A stretch of 56,728 nucleotides of DNA from Clostridium sp. (GCF_029258205.1 NZ_JARHZJ010000059.1:1-56728); one strand, 5' to 3'; shown: positions 29,143-38,325, counted from the stretch's first letter. The notes: generated from the sequence alone by a model not told the origin. A program made the numbers and translations.

Positions 29143-30900
29143 ATGAAAAAAAATGCAGCTCAAAGAGAGTATAAAAAATTATCAGGTCAAATAAATCAAA
29201 TAGAAAACATAGTAAGACATTCAAAAGCAGGAGCACTTTTTGAACATGAAACAACCTTAAGAAAAAAAATATTGCAATTAAAAGAGATGAAAGATCAGGG
29301 ACTAAAAGGATATGAGGCTCTTTATGATAGATATGAAGAATTATTGGAAGAGGTAGGAAAGGGAATTCTAGAGAATTATAATAAGAAAAATGATACTAAT
29401 TTTGATTTTTACGAAGTTTTAAGAAATAATTACAATGTATTTCTTAATTCAGGAATTATGACTCTTCTTGTAAAACATCATATTCCAGAATTAATATCCA
29501 AGGAATTTGATGAAAAGTTTCCAGCAAATCCAAAGGATGAATATATTCATACAAGGAGACTTAAAAGAAAGTTCTATTTGCACTTAGGAGAAACTAATAC
29601 TGGAAAAACCTATACTGCTATGCAAAGGCTTAAAGAAGTTAGAAAAGGAGTATATTTATCTCCACTTAGAATTTTAGCTTTAGAGAACTTTGAAAGATTA
29701 AATAATGAGGGAATTAAATGTAATCTTCTTACTGGGGAAGAAGAAATATTATTTGAAGATGCAACACATGTATCGTGTACCATAGAAAAGGCTAATATAC
29801 ATGAAAGATATGATGTGGCAGTTATAGATGAAATTCAAATGATAGATGATTCACAAAGAGGTTATGCTTGGACTAGAGCTTTACTTGGTTTATATTGTAC
29901 TGAAATACATATATGTGGAGCCTTTAATGCTAAGAATATATTAAAAGAAATTATAAAAGACTGTGGAGATGACTATGAGATTATAGAATATCATAGAGAT
30001 ATTCCACTTATTATAGAAGATGAAAGTTTTCATCCTAAAAATGTTCAAGAGGGAGATGCTTTAGTTTTATTTTCAAAGAAAAAAGTTCTTCAAATGGCTG
30101 AGCAGTATTCACAGATGGGAATTAAATGCTCCATAATTTATGGAGATTTACCACCAGAGGTTAGAAAAAAACAGTATGAAGAATTTATAACTGGAAAAAA
30201 TAAAATTTTAATAACAACTGATGCCATTGGAATGGGGGTAAATCTTCCTATAAAGAGAATTATTTTCTTATCAATAAGTAAGTTTGATGGGGAACAAATG
30301 AGAGAATTGACTTCTCAAGAGGTTAAACAAATTGCAGGAAGAGCAGGAAGAAAAGGCATATATGATACTGGATATGTGGCTACTTATAGAGATAATAAGG
30401 AATTTATTGAAGAGAGATTAGAGGAAGAGGATATTAGTATAAAAAGAGCAGTTTTAGGACCTTCAGATGCAATATTAGAAATTGACAATCTTCCTTTAAA
30501 TGAAAAATTAGCTTTATGGAGTACAAAGAAATGTGAAGTTCCATACTATAGAAAAATGGATATAAGTGAATATCTAATAATATTAGAAAGATTAAAATCA
30601 TATAAACTTCTTGAAGAAATTCAATGGGAGCTTTTAAAAATTCCTTTTGATATATCTAAAGATGACTTAATGAATCAATTTTTAAATTTTGTTGATCAAC
30701 TATTTATAAATGATCAAGAAGAACTATTTAAACCTAAATGTTACTCAGGAACTTTATACGACTTAGAAACTTATTATCAAATGGTAAATATGTATTATTC
30801 TTTTAGTAAAAGATTTAATTTAAATTTTGACTTAGAGTGGATTGAAAATGAAAGGCTTACTGTAAGTGAAGAAATAAACAATATTCTTATGAGAATTTAA
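29143..30900 (+). CDS. Suv3-like ATP-dependent RNA helicase
   Basis: This 585-residue protein is a superfamily 2 helicase. Walker A is GETNTGKT at 149-156, motif II is DEIQ at 229-232, and motif VI is QIAGRAGRKG at 396-405. The GxTNTGKT and DEIQM spellings are those of Suv3, the mitochondrial RNA-decay helicase, rather than ordinary DEAD-box proteins. A helical N-terminal region (1-135) precedes the core. Suv3 works with exoribonucleases on structured RNA; a similar role here is inference. The DUF503 gene follows 11 bases later. Confidence 0.85.
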   Translation: MKKNAAQREYKKLSGQINQIENIVRHSKAGALFEHETTLRKKILQLKEMKDQGLKGYEALYDRYEELLEEVGKGILENYNKKNDTNFDFYEVLRNNYNVFLNSGIMTLLVKHHIPELISKEFDEKFPANPKDEYIHTRRLKRKFYLHLGETNTGKTYTAMQRLKEVRKGVYLSPLRILALENFERLNNEGIKCNLLTGEEEILFEDATHVSCTIEKANIHERYDVAVIDEIQMIDDSQRGYAWTRALLGLYCTEIHICGAFNAKNILKEIIKDCGDDYEIIEYHRDIPLIIEDESFHPKNVQEGDALVLFSKKKVLQMAEQYSQMGIKCSIIYGDLPPEVRKKQYEEFITGKNKILITTDAIGMGVNLPIKRIIFLSISKFDGEQMRELTSQEVKQIAGRAGRKGIYDTGYVATYRDNKEFIEERLEEEDISIKRAVLGPSDAILEIDNLPLNEKLALWSTKKCEVPYYRKMDISEYLIILERLKSYKLLEEIQWELLKIPFDISKDDLMNQFLNFVDQLFINDQEELFKPKCYSGTLYDLETYYQMVNMYYSFSKRFNLNFDLEWIENERLTVSEEINNILMRI

Positions 30901-30911
30901 TAGGTGATTTT

Positions 30912-31202
30912 ATGAAAGTTTTAAATTTAAAAGTAACTTTAAGAGCATCATGGGTACATTCTTTAAAAGAAAAAAGAATGGTGGTTAAAAGCATAGTTCA
31001 AAAATTAAAAAATAAATTTAATGTTTCTGTAGGAGAAGTTGGGAAGCAAGATATTCATCAGATTATAGTTATAGGAATTTCTGCTGTTTGCGGAGATCAA
31101 AAGCAAGTTGATTCAACCTTAGAGAATCTAATAGATTTTGTAGAAGAAAATACAGATGCAGAAATTATAGACATAGAAAGTGATAACTATATATTTAAAT
31201 AA
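30912..31202 (+). CDS. YlxP-like DUF503 protein
   Basis: The 96-residue product matches the DUF503/YlxP family: a start like MKVLNLKVTLRASWVHSLKEKR, a central FNVSVGEVGKQD stretch and a short C-terminal helix. The family is small, probably RNA- or ribosome-associated, and usually lies between infB and rbfA. Here it is co-transcribed behind a Suv3-like helicase instead, which supports an RNA-related role. The ribosome site is weak (TAGGTGATTTT). Confidence 0.85.
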   Translation: MKVLNLKVTLRASWVHSLKEKRMVVKSIVQKLKNKFNVSVGEVGKQDIHQIIVIGISAVCGDQKQVDSTLENLIDFVEENTDAEIIDIESDNYIFK

Positions 31203-31312
31203 TTGATTGTGTTTGTTGAAAATGGAAAAGTATATTCCAAAACTATATAAGTATAAGGCTTTTAGGTGAGGGAAAACTAAAATAAAATAAACAAGCGTAG
31301 GAGGCGATTAGT

Positions 31313-31708
31313 ATGAATACATACGAAGCACCAGAAAATAACTATATTTTAGTTATGCCTGACGGAAGTGTAGTAGGCTTTGAAGAAAGTGATATGGCAC
31401 AGGCATACATAAACAGATATTATCAAGAAAAAATAACTTCTTATTGCGATAAAGTAGATTATTCAGAATATGATATGACAGAGTGGAAATCAACAGAGAA
31501 TATATGTGTAGCTTTAGGAACATATGAAGGTTTATGTATTTTATATAAGCTAGAAGAACTTATAGCTAGTATTCAGCAATCATCAATATTTGAAGATGAA
31601 AAAAATGAATTAATAGCAAAATTAAGATGTAGAAATATAGATGTAAATATAAATGATTATCAAATTGATGATATATTATCTAATATTGATGGAGTAATAT
31701 ATCAATAA
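31313..31708 (+). CDS. hypothetical protein, 131 residues
   Basis: No family is recognised. The protein is acidic and soluble, without signal or membrane segment. It begins with NNYILVMPDGSVVGFEESD, which resembles a small beta-hairpin, and the rest is predicted helical. A strong ribosome site (TAGGAGGCGATTAGT) precedes the ATG and codon use is normal, so it is very likely real. It ends in a long palindromic element that acts as its terminator. Confidence 0.8.
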   Translation: MNTYEAPENNYILVMPDGSVVGFEESDMAQAYINRYYQEKITSYCDKVDYSEYDMTEWKSTENICVALGTYEGLCILYKLEELIASIQQSSIFEDEKNELIAKLRCRNIDVNINDYQIDDILSNIDGVIYQ

Positions 31709-31735
31709 AAGGATTAAAATTAAATTTAAAAAAAT

Positions 31736-31829
31736 AGGCTTGTATCAAAACCTAATAAAAAAACTTACAAATAATATAAAGAGAATGCTTTTTAAGTTTT
31801 TAAAATTTATTTGATACACGCCTTTTTTT
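31736..31829 (+). repeat. nested palindromic element, copy A
   Basis: The outer arms AGGCTTGTATCAAA (31736-31749) and TTTGATACACGCCT (31810-31823) pair with one mismatch and are followed by seven T. Inside, AAAAACTTA pairs with TAAGTTTTT. The inner stretch from about 31755 closely matches the minus strand of the element at 39842-39956, so this is a repeated element that also works as a terminator. Confidence 0.75.
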
Positions 31830-31909
31830 ATTTTGTTAAAGAGTTTATAACAATTCAATTTGAAAAATGTAGTAAAATTAATTTAACTATGTGGGGAGGT
31901 AGGAAGGAT

Positions 31910-32035
31910 GTGGAAGAAAAAATAATAATTGAGGATGAACCAGATATACAAAATATTTTAAGATACTACTTTATGAAAGAAGGATTTAAAGTTAGATGTA
32001 TTGACAAAGGAAGGCTGGAAATAGGGGGTTTTTGA
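31910..32035 (+). pseudogene. truncated response-regulator receiver domain
   Basis: GTG 31910 behind GGGAGGTAGGAAGG opens a frame VEEKIIIEDEPDIQNIL... that resembles the first 30 residues of an OmpR-type receiver domain (acidic pair ED, then IL-rich helix). It then loses similarity and stops at 32035. One residue of the usual KIIIVED core seems missing. The rest of the regulator and any sensor kinase are gone. Confidence 0.7.
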
Positions 32036-32135
32036 TCCAACACAACATATTTTATGGAGCAATGATGATTTAATCATAGGAGAAAAAGGTAGTATAAAAA
32101 TATTAAATATAAAAGTTTTAGAGTTAAATCAGTAA
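32022..32135 (+). pseudogene. C-terminal remnant of a paralogue of the next gene
   Basis: In the frame ending TAA 32133-32135 the codons read HILWSNDDLIIGEKGSIKIL and end VLELNQ. This matches the end of the protein at 32154-33356 (FTWSDYGKNLIIAECKRDK, ending ILEFNQ). It has no start codon or upstream part. It is joined almost directly to the receiver-domain remnant, suggesting one deletion removed the end of a regulator gene through most of a second copy of the downstream gene. Confidence 0.75.
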
Positions 32136-32153
32136 AGTTTGTGAGGGGATTTT

Positions 32154-33356
32154 ATGAAAAAAAGAGAGATTTTAGGTGGAGTTTTATTTAGCTTATCCAT
32201 AATAACATTAATTGTTTTAGTTATGTTTTTTAAAGAAAATACTACTAGTAAATTTATAAATTATGAAGCTACGAAAGAATTTAATAATACTGAATTTAAC
32301 ATTAAAAATGAATTAAATTTTAAGGTAGGAGATGATGATGACTTTTCAGGTGAATTACTTATTAGTGATAAAAAATTATATTTGCAAAAAAGAAATGATG
32401 ATTATAAAGTTGTGGACAAGTATCAAATAGTATTTGAAAAGGGCGAAGCTAAAAAAATAAAGTGTGATAATTTAAAAGATGAAAGTATAAAAGAGGATAT
32501 AGATGAAAGAGAATATATTAATGGTTATAGATATGAGGATTTAGGATGTGGAAAAGGGAAGTTTTTTGATTTAGCATATAATAAAGATTTTAAAGTTGAT
32601 TTAGACAAATTTAATAAGGATGATATGGCTAAAAAAACTTATGGAGAATATAGTCATAGTAGGATAGTTAAAGATAAAATTTTCTTTTTTATTAGGAGAA
32701 ACCCAGGAAAAATAAATTGGTTTTCAGAGGATCATAGTAGATATAAGGAACTAAGATGGTATAATTTTAATGAAGAAATTTGGGAAAGTGTAAAACTTTC
32801 AAAAAATCAACATGTTGAAAGTATTATAGGAATTGTAGATAATAAGGTTTATTTAACTGGAACTGAAGAGTGGGGAAGTCAGTATCCAAGTAAAATTTAT
32901 AGTGCAGATTTAAAGAAAAAGAAAGTGAAGGAAGAAAAAATTTTAAATAATAATTATGATTCTTATTATGATAGGTACAATTTAAGTGAGGAAAATCTTT
33001 TGATGCAGGTTGGTAAAGAAGATGGAGAATATATAAGAAGTATAAATTTAAGAGAAAAAGTTTTTTATGAGCTTTTTAAAAATGAATATCCAGATAGATT
33101 AGGGTTAAGGGATATGATATCACCAAGTAAAAATAAAATTTTTTCTATATCAAATGATAATAATAAAAAGGAAGTTAGGGTTACTTTCTTAAGGGATGGA
33201 AAACCAGAAGGAACAGTAAATGTTTACGATTTTGAGACTGAAAATAATGAGTATTTACCTCAATTTACTTGGAGTGATTATGGGAAAAATTTAATAATAG
33301 CTGAATGCAAAAGGGATAAAATATATAATTTAAAAATTTTAGAATTTAATCAATAA
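32154..33356 (+). CDS. membrane-anchored hypothetical protein
   Basis: The 400-residue product has one N-terminal transmembrane helix (about 6-27) with the rest outside the membrane. The extracellular part is rich in aromatic and charged residues with repeated beta-like units (IYSADLKKKK, INLREKVFYELF, VNVYDFETEN) that suggest a beta-propeller. No catalytic motif is recognised. The start follows GTGAGGGGATTTT. A partner regulator gene existed upstream but survives only as a fragment. Confidence 0.75.
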   Translation: MKKREILGGVLFSLSIITLIVLVMFFKENTTSKFINYEATKEFNNTEFNIKNELNFKVGDDDDFSGELLISDKKLYLQKRNDDYKVVDKYQIVFEKGEAKKIKCDNLKDESIKEDIDEREYINGYRYEDLGCGKGKFFDLAYNKDFKVDLDKFNKDDMAKKTYGEYSHSRIVKDKIFFFIRRNPGKINWFSEDHSRYKELRWYNFNEEIWESVKLSKNQHVESIIGIVDNKVYLTGTEEWGSQYPSKIYSADLKKKKVKEEKILNNNYDSYYDRYNLSEENLLMQVGKEDGEYIRSINLREKVFYELFKNEYPDRLGLRDMISPSKNKIFSISNDNNKKEVRVTFLRDGKPEGTVNVYDFETENNEYLPQFTWSDYGKNLIIAECKRDKIYNLKILEFNQ

Positions 33357-33393
33357 ATATATGTATATAAATTGATAAAAAGGACAATATAAT

Positions 33394-33828
33394 AATGTAA
33401 CGTGGAGGAGATAACTTAAACTTCATTCATAATAAGCCTTTACTTAAATGGATTGAGTTGAATTTATTTAGGTTCTACATACATAATAATTGATTTATCA
33501 TAATATGTATTGCTAAATAAAGATTTCTGCCGAAAGTTACATTTTAAAAATTTTAGTGTATGGCAAGGTAAGAATTAATTTTCTTACGGAAGTGGCGTAA
33601 CTAAAATTTTAGAATATTTAATTTTAATCAGAAGAGATAATTACCTTTACTGAACTAACATTAAATATTCTAATAAAAAAGCTCTTTGATGGATTATATT
33701 AATCTTAGAGTTTTATCTTAAATAAGGGTATTAGGTAATTTAATTTACATGAGTTTGTTTAAATTATTAGGTATTTTTATTTAAGAGAAGGGATAAGTTG
33801 TTTATTTACCAACTTATCCCTTTTTGTT
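33394..33828 (+). ncRNA. candidate structured non-coding RNA with intrinsic terminator
   Basis: No gene lies between 33357 and 33995, yet this stretch holds successive long helices. AATGTAAC 33394-33401 pairs with 33536-33543, enclosing TTTATTTAG 33463-33471 with 33513-33521 and ATACATA 33479-33485 with 33504-33510. AAAATTTTAGT 33547-33557 pairs with 33600-33610 around GTAAGAA 33568-33574 with 33581-33587. A 12-bp helix joins 33611-33622 and 33660-33671. A 10-bp helix joins 33716-33725 and 33777-33786. A perfect 13-bp terminator stem (33788-33822) with T run ends it. GC-richer single-stranded motifs (CTGCCGAAAG, CGGAAGTGGCG) stand out. A TATAAT at 33388-33393 is a possible -10, though it would start transcription near 33400. 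No known class recognised. Confidence 0.65.
33788..33828 (+). terminator. terminator of the candidate RNA
   Basis: A perfect 13-bp stem AAGGGATAAGTTG / CAACTTATCCCTT with a 9-base loop and TTTTTG tail. No gene precedes it, which is itself evidence for an untranslated transcript. The stretch 33829-33990 after it is AT-rich with nothing definite. Confidence 0.9.
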
Positions 33829-33995
33829 TTTAAAGTTATTTTAAAAGCAATACTCACTTAAAATAGTGGATAAAATAAAAATAGATTAATAAAAAATTTT
33901 GGTGATGAAAGTTTTAATATTAATTATTTATAAAATAAATTTTAGGTTTATGATATAGAATATATTTAATAAATACAAATGAGTAGGTGAAATAC

Positions 33996-34412
33996 ATGTC
34001 AGTAGATAAGAACAGAATAAATCAAGATTTAAAGTTTATTTGTGAAAATATTAAAAAGTTAGAAATATTAAGTAGACTAGGAGAAGAGGAGTTTTTAAAA
34101 GACTTTAAAAATGTTGATAGTACAAAGTACTTATTAAGAAGTTCCATTGAAGCGGTTTTAGATTTATCAAACTATGCTGTTGTTTCTAATGGGTGGGATA
34201 TGCCAGAGAATATTGAAAAAACTTTTAAAGTTCTTAGTGAAAAAAATATAATAAGAGATTTTAAATTTCAAGAGTATATGGAGCTTGTGAATTTAAAGGA
34301 TAAACTTACCTTTATGTATGCTTCTATAGAAGATGAATTCATATTTAATGAGTTAAAAAAGACAATAATAAAGTTAAAAACTATAAAAAAATCTTTAGAT
34401 AATTTAAAATGA
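33996..34412 (+). CDS. HepT-like (DUF86) protein with degenerate active site
   Basis: The 138-residue all-helical product resembles HepT/DUF86: LLRSSIEAVLDLSNYAVV with a following LSEKNIIRDF and the end region of the family. The RNase motif R-x4-His-x-Tyr, usually like RNVLVHLY, reads KDKLTFMY here, so both Arg and His are replaced. No MntA nucleotidyltransferase gene is adjacent. It may be an inactive or repurposed member. The ATG at 33996 is five bases after AGGTGA; GTG 33987 overlaps that site. Confidence 0.65.
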   Translation: MSVDKNRINQDLKFICENIKKLEILSRLGEEEFLKDFKNVDSTKYLLRSSIEAVLDLSNYAVVSNGWDMPENIEKTFKVLSEKNIIRDFKFQEYMELVNLKDKLTFMYASIEDEFIFNELKKTIIKLKTIKKSLDNLK

Positions 34413-34429
34413 AAGTATATTTAAAATGA

Positions 34430-34524
34430 ATATTGATTTCTAGACAGAGTTAGAAGTAACTTAATTTTTTATAGTTTTTATTCTTTATTAAGAAATTTTC
34501 TTAGCTTTATCTAGAAGTCAATAT
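34430..34524. repeat. long inverted repeat between the HepT-like and EFR1 genes
   Basis: ATATTGATTTCTAGA (34430-34444) and TCTAGAAGTCAATAT (34510-34524) pair with one mismatch around a 65-base AT-rich interior. It lies between convergent genes. The arms differ from the TTGTATCAA family seen elsewhere. Confidence 0.6.
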
Positions 34525-34545
34525 GGATATTAAGAGATTTATTTC

Positions 34546-35325
34546 TTACTTTCTAAGAAGCTCAGAGGTTAATATATACGGATTTTTATATCTATTCTTC
34601 TTTTTAGTTTTATTTCCTATATTTATACACTTATGAGGACAGTTATTTATACATCCCATACAATCGCAACAATTTCCTTTCCATTTAGGGCGTTCATCTA
34701 TAATTTCTATATTTTCATTTGGACAGATTTTAGCACAGATTCCACAAGCAGTACAAAATTCATTGGTATTAAAATTCTTATCTTTATTTTTAAAACTATC
34801 TTTCCAAAGTTTATATAAAAACAAATTAATTCTAGTATGTTTTTCCTTTAAATCTTTAGATTCTCTATTTAGTATTGAAAGAGCAAAATTTTCTATTTTG
34901 AAATTGTTTGAATCAATTACTTTTTTTGCATCTTCTCCTATCTTAGGATTTCTACCAATTCTTATATAATTTGAGTTAAGTAAAAACTTTTCGCCATTAG
35001 ATAAACTTAAGTTCTTAGTATAGAGCAATTCATTTATCATAGAGAAGGTTATGCCTTTTCCACCACCAGTACATTCAGCTGCAAAAATATATGAATCTTT
35101 ATTTAATTGCAATTTATAGATAAATTCACTTACCATAGGAGGAAGTCCAGAGGCATAAATAGGATATACAAAGCCTATTGTTTGTGCTTCATATTTGAAA
35201 TCTTTTTTATAGAAAGCATCTACTATGGAGATTATATCTGCATTCTTTAGATGCTTAGCTATTTCCTTAGCTATGTAAAGTGAATTACCTGAGGTTGAAA
35301 AATAAAATATTAAGTTTTTTTTCAT
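34546..35325 (-). CDS. EFR1-family flavodoxin-ferredoxin fusion
   Basis: This 259-residue protein joins an N-terminal flavodoxin-like domain (FYFSTSGNSLYIAKEIAKHL at residues 8-27, FMN phosphate loop) to two C-terminal 4Fe-4S motifs (CTACGICAKICP and CCDCMGCINNCP). Such proteins carry electrons in anaerobes, but the partners are unknown. The start follows AAGGATGGATGTTAT. No operon partner is adjacent. Confidence 0.85.
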   Translation of the reverse strand: MKKNLIFYFSTSGNSLYIAKEIAKHLKNADIISIVDAFYKKDFKYEAQTIGFVYPIYASGLPPMVSEFIYKLQLNKDSYIFAAECTGGGKGITFSMINELLYTKNLSLSNGEKFLLNSNYIRIGRNPKIGEDAKKVIDSNNFKIENFALSILNRESKDLKEKHTRINLFLYKLWKDSFKNKDKNFNTNEFCTACGICAKICPNENIEIIDERPKWKGNCCDCMGCINNCPHKCINIGNKTKKKNRYKNPYILTSELLRK

Positions 35326-35433
35326 ATAACATCCATCCTTATAAAAAATAATTCATCATATTCATTTTAATATTAAAAATACATAATTTCTATATAAAGG
35401 ATAAATATAATTAAATAACAAATAAAATCAAAG

Positions 35434-35462
35434 TTGACAATTTTGATGGGGATTAATATAAT
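35434..35462 (+). promoter_or_regulatory. consensus sigma-A promoter of the amino-acid transporter operon
   Basis: TTGACA (35434-35439) and TATAAT (35457-35462) are both perfect and separated by 17 bases. Transcription would begin near 35469, giving a leader of about 28 bases, so no riboswitch fits between it and the start codon. Confidence 0.85.
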
Positions 35463-35496
35463 TTGAACTATATTAAAATGGAAAGAGGTTAAGCTA

Positions 35497-37005
35497 ATGA
35501 AGAAAAAATTAATGTTATTATTTCTAACAATAAGTATTTTAATGATGGTATTAGTTGGTTGTAGCACTAATAGTAATAACATTCAAAAAAATAGTACTAA
35601 TAAAGAAAAGATAACAGTAGCAACTTCAGGAACATATTATCCATTTACTTTTTTAGAGGGTGGAGAACTTAAGGGGTTTGAAGTTGATGTATGGAATGAA
35701 ATAGGAAAGAGGTTGGGATATGATGTTGAGTTTAAAACAGCTTCTTTCAGTGGATTATTTGGAATGCTTGAAAGTGGAAAGGTTAATACAATAGCTAATC
35801 AAATAACTATAACTCCAGAAAGAGAAGAAAAGTATTATTTTTCAGAACCATATGTATATAGTGGGGCTCAAATAATAGTTAAAAAAGGCAATGATTCAAT
35901 TAAATCTTTTGATGATTTAAAGGGGAAAAAAGTTGGAGTTGATCTTGGAAGTAACTATGAGAAAATAGTTAAGGATAAAGATAAAAATAATGAGATAAAA
36001 ATATTAACCTATCAAAATACAGATGCTGCTTTTAATGAACTTTTACTTGGAAGAATAGATGCTGTAGTAATAGATAGGGTGTCAGCTATAGCTGCCATAA
36101 AAGAAAAAGATTTAAATTTACAATTGGCTGGGGAACCAATAGATAAAATAGAAAATGCCTATCCATTTGTTAAGGATGAAAAAGGCAAAGAGATATTACA
36201 AAATGTTAATAAAGCTTTAGATGAAATGAAGAAAGATGGAGCTCTTAAGTCTATTTCTGAAAAATGGTTAGGAATGAATGTTAGTGTTCCTAATAACCAA
36301 GAACAGAGCAATAACATTATAGATAATAATAAAAATAATAGTATAGGTTTTGATTTCATGTATTCATTAGATTTAATACCTATGTTATTAAAGGCTATTA
36401 ATGTAACTATATCTTTATCAGTATTTGGTATGATATTAGGATTAATGGTTGGTATAGCTCTTGCAATGATAAGAGTTTATAAAATTCCTGTACTAAAGCA
36501 AATAGCTGAGGTTTATATATCATTCTTTAGAGGTACTCCTCTTTTAGTACAATTGTTTTTACTTTATTTTGGAGTACCACAGGTAATACCTTCACTTCAA
36601 AATATGAGTGCATTTACTGCGGCATTAATAGGTCTAGGTCTTAATGCATCAGCTTACATAGCAGAAATATTAAGATCATCAATAGATGCTATAGATAAAG
36701 GGCAAATGGAAGCGTGTCTATCATTAGGTATGACAAGGGCTCAAGCTTTAAAAAGAGTAGTTTTACCACAAGCATTTAGAATAGCAATACCTCCTTTAGG
36801 TAATATATTTGTAGATACAGTAAAAGGATCTTCATTAGCATTTACTTTAGGAGTTGTAGAATTATTAGCTAAGGCTCAAATGGAGGCAGCAGCTAGTTAT
36901 AAATTCTTTGAAAGTTATGTAGTAGTTGCAATTATGTACTGGATAATCATAGGCTTCTTTAATTATTTACAAAAGATTTTAGAGAAAAAACTTTCAGTTT
37001 ATTAA
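35497..37005 (+). CDS. polar amino-acid ABC transporter, fused binding protein and permease
   Basis: The 502-residue product is a lipoprotein (lipobox VLVGC, Cys22) with a family 3 solute-binding domain (about 38-265, [20 protein letters not shown]) followed by a linker and a HisM-type permease (about 285-500). The permease includes the EAA-type loop [22 protein letters not shown]. Fusion of the two parts in one chain is known for some Firmicutes amino-acid importers. It imports an amino acid, perhaps Gln, Cys or His; the substrate is not clear. The ATPase gene follows. Confidence 0.92.
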   Translation: MKKKLMLLFLTISILMMVLVGCSTNSNNIQKNSTNKEKITVATSGTYYPFTFLEGGELKGFEVDVWNEIGKRLGYDVEFKTASFSGLFGMLESGKVNTIANQITITPEREEKYYFSEPYVYSGAQIIVKKGNDSIKSFDDLKGKKVGVDLGSNYEKIVKDKDKNNEIKILTYQNTDAAFNELLLGRIDAVVIDRVSAIAAIKEKDLNLQLAGEPIDKIENAYPFVKDEKGKEILQNVNKALDEMKKDGALKSISEKWLGMNVSVPNNQEQSNNIIDNNKNNSIGFDFMYSLDLIPMLLKAINVTISLSVFGMILGLMVGIALAMIRVYKIPVLKQIAEVYISFFRGTPLLVQLFLLYFGVPQVIPSLQNMSAFTAALIGLGLNASAYIAEILRSSIDAIDKGQMEACLSLGMTRAQALKRVVLPQAFRIAIPPLGNIFVDTVKGSSLAFTLGVVELLAKAQMEAAASYKFFESYVVVAIMYWIIIGFFNYLQKILEKKLSVY

Positions 37006-37021
37006 GATGGAGGAGGAAGTC

Positions 37022-37759
37022 ATGATAAGGGTTCAAAATCTTAAAAAGAGCTATAAAAATTTAGAAGTTTTAAAAGATGTTAACATTGAAGTTAAACAAG
37101 GAGAGGTAGTTGTTATAATAGGACCTTCAGGTTCAGGTAAATCAACTTTCTTGAGATGTTTAAATTATTTAGAATCACCAGATAAGGGAGAAATTCAAGT
37201 TGGTGATGTGAAAGTAAATGCTGAAAAAATAAGCAAAAAAGAAATTAATGACTTAAGAAGACAATCAGCAATGGTATTTCAGCATTATAATTTATTCAAT
37301 AATAAAACAGTTCTACAAAACGTTACGGAAGCATTGATTGTAGTAGAAAAAATTGATAAGAAAAAGGCAGAGGAAATTGCTTTAGAAAATTTAAAGAAGG
37401 TAGGTATGGTTGATAAAAAGGATAATTATCCAAATACCTTGTCAGGAGGACAAAAACAAAGGGTTAGTATAGCAAGAGCTATGGCTGTAAATCCAAATGT
37501 TACCCTTTTTGATGAACCTACATCAGCCTTAGATCCAGAGTTAGTATCAGAAGTATTAGCTGTTATAAAGGAATTAGCTAAGGAGCATAAAACAATGATA
37601 ATAGTTACACATGAAATGAGTTTTGCAAGAGATGTAGCAGATAGAGTTGTATTTATGGATGGAGGAATAGTTTTAGAAGAAGGTACTCCAGAGGAAATTT
37701 TTAAAAATCCTAAAAATGAAAGAACAAAACAGTTTCTTGAAAGATTTATAGTTAATTAA
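37022..37759 (+). CDS. amino-acid ABC transporter ATPase, GlnQ type
   Basis: This 245-residue ATPase powers the fused importer encoded upstream. Visible motifs are Walker [10 protein letters not shown], the Q-loop VFQHYNLF, the signature LSGGQKQR and Walker [14 protein letters not shown]. The start is taken at ATG 37022, five bases after GGAGGAGG; ATG 37007 overlaps the site. A strong bidirectional terminator follows the stop. Confidence 0.94.
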   Translation: MIRVQNLKKSYKNLEVLKDVNIEVKQGEVVVIIGPSGSGKSTFLRCLNYLESPDKGEIQVGDVKVNAEKISKKEINDLRRQSAMVFQHYNLFNNKTVLQNVTEALIVVEKIDKKKAEEIALENLKKVGMVDKKDNYPNTLSGGQKQRVSIARAMAVNPNVTLFDEPTSALDPELVSEVLAVIKELAKEHKTMIIVTHEMSFARDVADRVVFMDGGIVLEEGTPEEIFKNPKNERTKQFLERFIVN

Positions 37760-37807
37760 AAAAACTATAGTGGTATATGAATTTTAGTTATACCACTATA
37801 GTTTTTT
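37759..37807. terminator. bidirectional terminator between the ATPase and PadR genes
   Basis: ACTATAGTGGTATA (37764-37777) pairs perfectly with 37789-37802, flanked by an A run and a T run. Confidence 0.9.
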
Positions 37808-38111
37808 ATTTTATTTCTTTAAATAATTCAAAAGCTTTAGTTTTTGCACCTTCCAATATCTCATTACCATTATCTGTGATACTGTAATATTTTCTTATTT
37901 TACCATCTATTAAACTATCTTTTCTTAATAGTAAACCATCTCTTTCCATATTATGAAGTATTGGATATAGAGTTCCTGGGCTCATAGAATATCCATGTTC
38001 CCTAAGTTCTTCAATCATTTTTGAACCAAAAAAAGGTTCAACTTTAGCATGATGTAAGATATGGATATGTATAAAACCTAAAAATAATTTTCTTAAAACT
38101 TTTTCTTGCAT
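37806..38111 (-). CDS. PadR-family transcriptional regulator
   Basis: This 101-residue protein is a winged-helix PadR repressor, subfamily 1: an N-terminal helix-turn-helix with MSPGTLYPILHNMERDGLL and the wing RKYYSITDNGNEIL, then a short dimer helix. Partner genes are usually efflux pumps, but none is adjacent here. The start follows TAGGAGATGACCCC. Confidence 0.9.
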   Translation of the reverse strand: MQEKVLRKLFLGFIHIHILHHAKVEPFFGSKMIEELREHGYSMSPGTLYPILHNMERDGLLLRKDSLIDGKIRKYYSITDNGNEILEGAKTKAFELFKEIK

Positions 38112-38325
38112 GGGGTCATCTCCTATAAAACAATATATAAATACAATATCGAAAATAGATTATTATCAATGTTTTCTATTATATTATACTATTTAATTCA
38201 TTCAAATTAAAAGATTAAATATGTGGTATTAAGTTGAAAATTTTATGCAAAATCATGAATTAAGGAGATTAGATTAGTTAAGATAATATATTAAGTGGTA
38301 TTTCTAATAAATAGCTAATATATTA

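Noticed and set aside
33394-33828. Reading the region as a riboswitch for the HepT-like gene
   Set aside because: The terminator ends about 170 bases before the gene and no antiterminator pairing with it was found; a separate RNA is more likely, though not excluded.
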